Translations under genes and position numbers: made by a program
Notes under the pieces: model-generated
The model's database searches: none
What the model saw: the letters and a program-made list of their open reading frames with translations, nothing else
What the model was told of the DNA's origin: nothing
NCBI RefSeq assembly: GCF_949987535.1
Contig: NC_080074.1
Location: 28,915,478-28,979,477 of the forward strand
Origin: Balaenoptera acutorostrata
Lineage: Eukaryota; Chordata; Mammalia; Artiodactyla; Balaenopteridae
Length of the DNA stretch: 64,000 nucleotides
Direction of reading: 5' to 3'
Part shown: piece by piece, positions 56,293 to 64,000 of the stretch
How positions within the stretch are numbered: position 1 is the stretch's first letter
Layout: each line of letters opens with the position of its first letter

Positions 56293-57528
56293 TGCCTTCA
56301 TTTCTTAATGAGTGTCCCCTTTGTTTTTCTTCCTTCCACCTACTCACACTGATCTTGTCATCTTAGACAGAAAAACACTCTACTGTGTAGAATAAAGTAA
56401 AAACATCTAAATGTGTGGTTGGACAAACTTATTTTTAATTTTTTTTGGTGTAACACTGTGTGTTAGGCAATAATTAAAGTTCTGGTAAAGCTAATTGAAA
56501 TGGGGCTCTTTAGTTGACTATTGCATAGTTAAAAGGCTTTAGGGTGTTATTAGAATAAAAATACATTTCAGCATCTTGAGTATAACTCTCTGGCCTAGTA
56601 CAGTATATTTTTTCTGTGAAAATGTTCATTTCACCAGAAATTTATATCAAGGGAATAAAACCCAGCATGTTTGTGTGGTTGGGTGTGTTACATATGTTTG
56701 CTGGAGGGCTGGGGTGAGTAGAGGGTTAGCATTGGGAAGAGGAGAGGATAAAGTTCAAGAAATGGCGCAAAAGGAAAACTTCTGCAGCCTTTGAGTGTCA
56801 CATGTGTATGCCTGTGTATGCTCTTCTTAAATCAGTGCAGGGAAGGAAATGTGCTGATAAGCTTTAATTAAAAAAAAAAAATAGGGTTTATTCTGATGCC
56901 TGGCCACTGATTTTGATAAAAGAAAGTAACAGAGAAAGAAGAATATTTCTTTTACCACAGTCTGTTGTCACACCAGAAAACTATGTCCCTGGGTCCATAA
57001 CATTTAAAACCTTGTCCATTTTGACTGAGACTAAAGTACCTGACAAAATGTATGAAACCAGGAGGGTAGAATTTTCATAAGCTTTTCAAATCACCAACCT
57101 TTAGGGAGCGCCTACTATGTGCAGGGTCTCTCTTCATTAGAGTCAAGTTCTTCATGCTGGAAAAAGCAGTGTACAACTTGGCAGACCGACAAGGTCCTAG
57201 CTACACACTGGTGGTGAAGTACCAAAAGCTACAGCATTAAAAAGGACAAAGTAGCAAAAGGAGCCTTCCATTACAGAAAGAAAGGGTGAAGTTAGAATTC
57301 CCCCTTTATACTTAGACCTGGATTAAATGCCCATCTATGTACTTAGCACCCAGGATGGTAATGCTAAGGGGGCACTGATTATAAGGTGGGGTTGCCCTGA
57401 TTCCAAGGACAGAAGATAGATACTGAGGCTGCTGTGCCCGTGCAAGGCTCTGATTCTGTGGGCTTGGTTTTTTCTGGCATTAGCTTGGCCACCAAGCTCA
57501 AGTTTAGCCATCAGGATTTCAAATTTAA
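56293..57528. other. Intergenic DNA, no gene seen
   Basis: A short L2/MIR-like scrap ('gcgcctactatgtgcagggtc') at about 57108. No gene. Confidence 0.5.
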
Positions 57529-57539
57529 AATGCCAACAA

Positions 57540-57866
57540 GGACTTCCCTGGTGGTGCAGTGGTTAAGAATCTGCCTGCCAATGCAGGGGACACAGGTTCC
57601 ATCCCTGGTCTGGGAAGATCCCACATGCCGCGGAGCAACTAAGCCCATGTGCCACAACTACTGAGCCTGCGCACCACAACTACTGAAGCCTGCGCACCTA
57701 GAGCCCATGCTCTGCAACAAGAGAAGCCACCACAATGAGAAGCTCGTGCACCACAAAGAAGAGTAGCCCCCACTTGCCGCAACTAGAGAAAGCCCACGTG
57801 CAGCAACCAAGACCCAATGCAGCCAAAACAAACAAACGAAAAAAACAAAAAACAAAACCAAAAAAC
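57540..57866 (+). mobile_element. CHR-type SINE, long older form
   Basis: Head 'gacttccctggtggtgcagt', 'caactactgagcctgcgcac' units and an AAAC-rich tail. Short duplication 'tgccaacaa' at 57531-57539 and 57867-57875. Confidence 0.93.
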
Positions 57867-58079
57867 TGCCAACAAAGGGTCTCAGCCCTTTTCCTGCTTT
57901 GATAGGCTCAGCAAAAAACAATCACAAACCACAAGTTCCTGTGGTCATTTCAGGGTCATGTGTAATTTTGGGTACACTCCATTCTCTCCTGGGAGAAAGC
58001 ATATTAGAACATTAGAATGTAGGAGGGAAGAGTAACACTGCTGAAGATACTGTATCTCTGCACATAAAAAGTTAACCCT

Positions 58080-58384
58080 GGGGCTTCCCTGGTGGCGCAG
58101 TGGTTGAGAATCTGCCTGCCAATGCAGGGGACACGGGTTCGAGCCCTGGTCTGGGAAGATCCCACATGCCGCGGAGCGACTAAGCCCGTGAGCCACAATT
58201 GCTGAGCCTGCGCGTCTGGAGCCTGTGCTCCGCAACAAGAGAGGCCACGATAGTGAGAGGCCCGCGCACCGCAATGAAGAGTGGCCCCCACTTGCCGCAA
58301 CTAGAGAAAGCCCTCACAGAGAAACGAAGACCCAACACAGCCATAAATAAATCAATAAATAAATAAATAAAATTAAAAAAAAAA
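58080..58384 (+). mobile_element. CHR-type SINE, young subfamily
   Basis: Head 'ggggcttccctggtggcgca', intact B box 'gggttcgagccctgg' and an AAAT plus A tail. Exact duplication 'aaaaagttaaccct' at 58066-58079 and 58385-58398. It lies about 210 bp from another SINE in the same orientation. Confidence 0.96.
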
Positions 58385-58398
58385 AAAAAGTTAACCCT

Positions 58399-59119
58399 CC
58401 ACACACCATGGTACCTACTGTAACCCCGATGGCAGCCAGGGTCACCCGGCTGCTCAAGAGCTGGAGGGATCAGGCCCCCACTCTTCCGGCCTGATAAAGT
58501 CCAATGTCATTCTCAAGTTTTCGCTCATCCCTAGGTAGCACACCCTCTTCTCTGAACTCTGTCCTTGATCCCCCAGCTGCGTGGGCTGTGCTACCCAGAC
58601 GTGGAGCTCATCTGGCATCTTCACTCATAGAAGTAGAACATCTCTTTGTGCAGGTGGCTTTAGCAAACGAGCCGGGAAGATGGAGGAGACTGGCGCTGCA
58701 ACAGCCTAGACATCTTGAATTACTTGGATTTTTGTAATGCTTTGGTCCTTTCTGGATCCCAGGCTCCAGGTCCTTTCTCCTTTCCCCTCCCCACCCCCAT
58801 CATCTCCTCTCTCTCCCTCCCTTTCTCTCTCCTCCTCCTCCCTCCTCTCCCCACTTTCCCTTCCTTTCCTTGTCAGTGTTGTCTCTCAGGAGCAAACCTC
58901 AAATTCCTAACGGAACAAAGAGATCAAGGCTGATACTGCCTCTTTCTGCTATCGCTGAGGAAAAACAATGTTTTCCCTTTTTTTCTTCTATTTACAGTCA
59001 TTTTTTGGATGAGGTTGCAGAGAAAGACAAGTAATGAGGGACAGGGAAGGACAGTTTGAGTCTTCAGGATTAGCAGAAAGACACCTGCCTTTACTTAGAC
59101 ACCCCAAGAAAGCCTGAGG
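58399..59119. other. Intergenic DNA with a polypyrimidine tract
   Basis: 58770-58870 is almost pure C/T on this strand ('ctccctttctctctcctcct'). Frames of 72-77 codons lack gene-like features. Confidence 0.55.
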
Positions 59120-59300
59120 GTCAGGGTGGCGGCAGGGTGCTTTAGGCACAGGCTCTGGAATCTGAGATTTGAATCCAGCTGCTTGAATCCAGCCGAAGCA
59201 CTGTTGCCGGTGCCAAGAGGCAAGGCACTTAATCCTCGCCGAGTCCCGGGTTGGGTTCTTGGCCTGGAAAATGGAGTTGAGAATATATCCAACCTTCAAC
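59120..59300 (+). repeat. MIR SINE remnant
   Basis: 'ggctctggaatctgagattt', 'gaatccagctgcttg', 'ggcaaggcacttaatcctc' and 'ggcctggaaaatggagttg' follow the MIR order. Confidence 0.75.
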
Positions 59301-59908
59301 TCCAAAATTCAACCTCTGAAAGCAGGTTTTGGGTTTTTTTCCTATCTAGGTTTGGCAAAAACACTTTTTGGCAGTAAAACCTCACCTGGCGTGAAGAAGC
59401 AGTCTTCTTCCTTCTGTATCTGTTCACACATTGTGCTATAGGAATGTTCACATGGTTGAGTTCCAGGCCCCAAGGAAGGCGTTCATACCATGCTCCATAT
59501 GCACTCCCCAAATCTGAAAAATGCTGAATTGCAGAAACATAAGTGGCCCTTAGGCGTGGGATAAGGTTATCCACCTCGGAGGGTATTGGGGCATAGCTAA
59601 TAGCTGTGAGGGGGTTAATGGGAACCAGCATGGTGTAATCACTCAGTGTTGGCCACTTTCACCATCGCACTGTGCTCTTGAATGACAGCGGGAGGCTGTG
59701 TCTAGCTCCAGGAGTAGCTATAAAACTTTGTGTTAGGAAGTACCTAAGGCCCTGCAGGTTACACATCAGCTTATTTTATTTCTGTTGTTTATATTTATCT
59801 TGATTGTTGAATTTGCTTCCGATTTTCTTTTGGGGTGGTTTCTCAATGCCCTCTAACTCCACATTTTTATGAGGAAAAATAGCATTTTCTCCCGCCCCTG
59901 CCCCCCAC

Positions 59909-59910
<2 letters not shown>
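59301..59910. other. Intergenic DNA, no gene seen
   Basis: The 111-codon antisense frame (59296-59631) has no recognisable domain. Confidence 0.45.

Positions 59911-59940
<30 letters not shown>
59911..59940. repeat. (CT)n microsatellite
   Basis: About 14 perfect CT units. Confidence 0.95.
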
Positions 59941-61230
59941 AACACCTAAATGCCCTTTCTCCTTGATCACAGGGAACCAGAGAGCTGGTTACTGATGCTG
60001 CTGCAGAGCCTGTCTCTGACAGCGGTGATTAATGGTCAAAAGATGCTAAATGTGAAACAGTAATTCAGGAAAGCTCTCAGGACGTTTTCTCCGGAGCCAG
60101 GTGCTAAGAACTTCTCAACAGGGACAACTTAGTGGGGGAAATGGAAAATGAACACACACAATGTAAAACTTTGGCTATAAATATAAGCTGGTTTGCAGGA
60201 GAGAGTACTATTTTGTTTGGTGTTTCCTCCATGGTATGGCCTGTTGCCTGAGGTAGTTAAAATTCTTTATCCTGCATATAAACTTAGGAGCTTGAGTATG
60301 AGGAAGAATAAAGAGGGCTAAGCTAGAAGAGCTTGACTGATTGATTGAAATAAAAAAGTAAACACTTTTTGTCCCATGGTGATAAGGTAATCAAAGTATC
60401 CTTCTATTGTAAGAAATACTGATGTTTAGTAAAAACAAAACAAAAGAAAAAACTGGCAGGAAGTTGTGGATTCATTTTGCCTGTTGAAGCCAGTTTCCCA
60501 AACTCTTGCTGAGTGGAGACTGCTTTCTGAGGATGCACTGCATGAAATATTTTAAGTTGTTAGAAGTATTTTTGGTTCTGTTTTTTGTTGTGTTTTGTTG
60601 TTTAGATTTTGGATTCTCAGATTCTAAGATCTGAGTTTCTGTGTTGTTGTCTTCATCAAAAAAAAAAAATGTAAATGAGTGAAGTAAATCATAGTAAGTG
60701 CAAAGGAGGCGCAAACAGCAATGAGAACTTAAAGTTTTCATGATGTTTTACTTTGTAAACTCAGCCACAAGTCATTTCTTGCTGACAGCTATTTTAGAGG
60801 CTGAAGAAATCAATTTGTCTTGAGCACAATTGCTATGAATTGTTTTATATAATCCACATTTTCCCTCTTTAATTGTCGTGGCTTTCTGAGTTCTGAGTGG
60901 CACACAGCTCCCCCACCTCCTCAGGTCATACTGTCTCAAGACAAATGCAGAATGTGTAGAACATTAAAGCACTCACAGTTGGTGTTAGGGGAAAAGAAGG
61001 AAATCACAACAGCTCTCTCCTTATCCTGTAACGGAAGAGCGCAAGTAACCACATTTTTCTTGGCTTTCTCTAAGGGCACTCACAGCCTGTGGAATCCACT
61101 TGAGAGTAAATCAGTAACCACCCCCCCTCCCCACCATCCCTGTGATCAGGGCTGCATCTACTCAGTCCCCAGGTGTGGTACCATAGCAGGCAAAGTCTGA
61201 GCTTCCCCTCAAACAAAATAGGATTTAATT
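59941..61230. other. Intergenic DNA, no gene seen
   Basis: No gene or clear repeat; an A10 run near 60659. Confidence 0.5.
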
Positions 61231-61242
61231 TCTTTTTGTTTC

Positions 61243-61528
61243 GTTTCTTTTTTTTTTTTTATTTATGGCTGTGTTGGGTCTTCGTTTCTGTGCGAGTACT
61301 TTCTCCAGTTGCGGCAAGCGGGGGCCACTCCTCATCGCGGTGCACAGGCCTCTCACCGCCGTGGCCTCTCCCGTTGCAGAGCACAGGCTCCAGACGCGCA
61401 GGCTCAGTAGTTGTGGCTCACGGGCCTAGCTGCTCCGCGGCATGTGGGATCTTCCCAGACCAGGGCTCGAACCCATGTGCCCGACATTGGCAGGCAGATT
61501 CTCAACCACTGCGCCACCAGGGAAGCCC
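61243..61528 (-). mobile_element. CHR-type SINE, young subfamily
   Basis: Reverse-oriented. Exact duplication 'tctttttgtttc' at 61231-61242 and 61529-61540. The 123-codon frame through it is the antisense SINE body. Confidence 0.95.
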
Positions 61529-61540
61529 TCTTTTTGTTTC

Positions 61541-62875
61541 TTAAATGTCTTTTTAAATTTCTGAGTCCTTTGTTTCTTAATTTTTTTTTTTTTTATTCAG
61601 TGATTGTTTTTAATTTTGATTTTGTTCAAAGGTAAATCTAGCTCCTGGTGTCTTCCTTCTTCTGTACTAAAAACACCTGCATGACAATTTACCAAAGACT
61701 GAGGAGAAAATGGCTCATTCTTGAGTGACGTGTTCAGTAGCAGAAGAAGTTAGGATCTGGGAAGTTTCTATATATGAAAGGGTCTGGAAGGTCTTTGTTT
61801 CAAGCTGTTTGAGTCCACTTTAGCCAGTCCAGGCACATTTGTTGTATCTAAACCTCTTTTCCTTTCCTTTCTTCTTAAATATGTGTTCAATATCTGATTT
61901 TATGAGCATCAGCCAATGTGCAGGATTCGGCTCAGCTCTAATGAGAATTCAAAGGTCATGACGGTACAGTCATCACCCCTGGCAGTGTATAATCTAATGG
62001 AGAAAAGGGACTGACAAAATCTAATAGTAAGACAATATTTTGTGTCATGATAAAGGTACAGAGTGAAATGCTTAATTTAGGGAAGGCTTCATAAGAAAAG
62101 GGGCATTTAAAGGAGACTGATGGGTCAATAGTGAAAAGGGAAGGATATCAAGACTGAAGGCTTAAGTTCAGTGAACAGAGTATTCCAGTGTACCTAGAGC
62201 TCAAGGTATGTGTATAAACTAAGACCTTGTCCTAAAAAAAAATCACAGTCTAGCAAGGGAGAAATGTAAATAAACGAATGAATGAGAGTACATTGTGCAC
62301 CCTGAGTTACACCCAAAGACCTTTGGAACATCGAAGAAGAAACCCTAACCATGGTGGAGGCTGGGGTTGGTTGGAAAGCTTCACTGGGGTCTGAATCTTG
62401 AAGGAGTAGTACTTTACCCACAGAAATAAGAGAAAAGCATATGTAAGTTCCCCTTACCCTTTGAACTTGTAACAGACACACAACTTTTCTGGGGCTTTCT
62501 AAGGAAATTTTATTTCAAGATTCTGCTAGGCAGTAGTTCTCCCTTCTCTGAATTGACGTGTAAGGATGCCAAGTTCTGCTTTTTCTTTCCTTACTGATTT
62601 CTCTTAGATTTTTCCTCTCACTGTTCTTATTGGTATTTATCACTTTTCTTTCCTCAGTAAAGCTCCATTTGCTTCTCAACCTGGACCCTGTAGGAAGCAC
62701 CCATACTGTTTGGTCACCAGGCTGATGACCTTCCACAGGTCACCATCTCAGGTCATCTTCCCCGGCATCCCTTCAGTTTCATTAAGCAAAACACCTAGTT
62801 GTTATAAACGCATGGTGGGACCCTTGCTTTCTATAGAATAGCAGTATAAGAAACGGCCTCAGGATTGATTGCACC
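61541..62875. other. Intergenic DNA with probable L2 remnants
   Basis: 'taatggagaaaagggactga', 'aaaggggcatttaaaggagactg' and 'gtgaacagagtattccagtg' at about 61990-62210 resemble reverse L2. No gene. Confidence 0.45.
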
Positions 62876-62879
62876 AGGA

Positions 62880-63122
62880 GATGGTGTTTCAAGTTGAGGC
62901 TCTAAAGTCAAATTGCTCAATTCTGCCACTTAGTAGATGTTTAATCTCAAACTAGTTACCCAATCAGTCTATGCCTCAATTTCCTTTTCTATAAAATGGA
63001 AATAATACAGTACCTACCTCACAGGGTTATTGTGAGAATTAAATGAGATAATCCATGGAGAGCATTTAGCACTGTGGTTAGGAAGGATGTAGTCACATTT
63101 TCATAAATATTAGCTATTATTT
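62880..63122 (+). repeat. MIR SINE
   Basis: Clear MIR: 'ctgccacttagtagatgt', 'gcctcaatttccttttctat', 'gtacctacctcacagggtta', 'gagaattaaatgagataatc' and 'gcatttagcactgtggtta'. Confidence 0.9.
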
Positions 63123-63169
63123 ACATTTTTTGGCCAGCCATATAGCACCTTCTTGCTTTGTATGCTGTA

Positions 63170-63568
63170 TGATGTCAACCTGCAATGGTCTATTTTATGT
63201 GTCACCTTGACTGGGCCACGGGATGCCCAGATATCTGATTAAACATTATTTCCAGGTGTGTCCATGAGGGTGATTCTGGAAGAGACGAGCATGAACAGGT
63301 GGGCTGCATAAAGCAGACGGCCCTCTGCAGTGTGGGTGGGCGTCACCCAGGCCGTTGAGGACCAGGAACTGAACAGAAAGGCTGAGGAAGCTTGGGTCCT
63401 TGTCCTGCTGACTGAGCTGAGACATCAATCTTCTCCTGCTCTTGAGAACGCTCAAGCTTTTGAACCACACCATACGCTTTCTTGAATCTCCAGCTTTCAG
63501 ACAGCAGATGTGGGACTTCTCAACTTCCATAATTGGCGTGAGCCAATTCCTCATAACAAATCTCTTTC

Positions 63569-63570
<2 letters not shown>
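63170..63570 (+). repeat. Ancient interspersed repeat, family not resolved
   Basis: 'caccttgactgggccacggg', 'gattaaacattatttccagg', 'gggacttctcaacttccata' and 'gagccaattcctcataacaa' belong to a common mammalian repeat ending in a TA microsatellite. I cannot name the subfamily with confidence. The 102-codon antisense frame is repeat-derived. Confidence 0.6.

Positions 63571-63610
<40 letters not shown>
63571..63610. repeat. Compound (TA)n(GA)n microsatellite
   Basis: About nine TA units run directly into about twelve GA units. Confidence 0.95.
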
Positions 63611-63624
63611 ACCTACTACGCAGC

Positions 63625-63740
63625 TTTTCTAATCAAAGTGTAACCACTTTGCAGTGAGCGGCATCAGCATCATCTGGGAGCTCATTAGGAATACCTATTC
63701 TCAGGTCCCGCCTTGCAATTTTAACAAGACCCCTGAGTGA
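63625..63740. mobile_element. hAT MITE remnant (MER5-like)
   Basis: 'gcatcagcatcatctgggag', 'cattaggaatacctattctc' and 'aggtcccgccttg' match MER5-type hAT derivatives. Confidence 0.7.
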
Positions 63741-64000
63741 GTCCCAAGCACATTAGAGCATACAGTTCCCTTATCCCCCATGAAAACTTCTTGGTTGTAT
63801 CAATGCTTTATCAACTATGGAACGGCCACAGCCTCACACCACAGACTGAAGATCAGCCAATTAAAGACAGTTTCAGCCAAGACGCAGAGTCAACAAAGAT
63901 GTAGCCCCATTTCAGATGGTGCAGTTCTAGGGAAATAAGTTATAAGGGTTTTTTAAGGCCTCACAATTTCAGAAAGATGAGAACAGGAGGAATAGATCCC

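Noticed and set aside
1..64000. A previously undescribed multi-gene biological system
   Set aside because: The window has one known gene and mammalian repeats; nothing supports a novel gene cluster.

Overview
This is a 64 kb piece of a mammalian nuclear genome, most likely from a cetacean. It carries about 25 tRNA-derived SINEs of the CHR type, recognisable by heads such as 'ttccctggtggcgcagtgg', a B box like 'gttcgagccctgg' and AAAT-type tails. It also has an artiodactyl-type L1 and a mariner MITE known from cattle and whales. I see no ruminant BovB/Bov-A2 and no pig PRE-1. The species call is an inference from repeat content.

The only protein-coding gene I can support is BTG1, on the + strand. 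Its two coding exons (41590-41737 and 42649-43016) join in phase to an intact 171-residue anti-proliferative (APRO/BTG-TOB) protein. A CpG island of about 2 kb covers the promoter, exon 1 and the 911-bp intron. The promoter has a TATA box, an inverted CCAAT box, CRE-like, forkhead and E2F-like sites. The 5' leader has short upstream ORFs. The 3' UTR ends at a canonical AATAAA near 43.93 kb, with further AATAAA hexamers downstream.

Layout: 1-22 kb is AT-rich intergenic DNA with nested SINEs, MaLR and ERV LTRs, L1 tails, hAT and mariner MITEs and a MER53 hairpin. From 22.19 to 29.31 kb lies a full-length but dead L1 on the - strand with a 16-bp target-site duplication. From 29.3 to 40.5 kb there is more intergenic DNA with SINEs, an LTR, L1 tails, L2 and MIR. 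From 40.5 to 44 kb lies BTG1. From 44 to 50.5 kb is a block with no lineage-specific insertion, only faint MIR traces. From 50.5 to 64 kb SINEs, L2 and MIR resume, with two microsatellites.

Almost every other open reading frame here is produced by a repeat: SINE bodies read through in either direction, L1 ORF1/ORF2 fragments or their antisense, LTR bodies, or the high GC of the CpG island. I found no rRNA, functional tRNA, CRISPR array or bacterial-type system. The most interesting items are regulatory (the BTG1 leader, promoter and downstream insertion-free block) and the two transposon hairpins that resemble known microRNA precursors (miR-1302-like and miR-2284-like).
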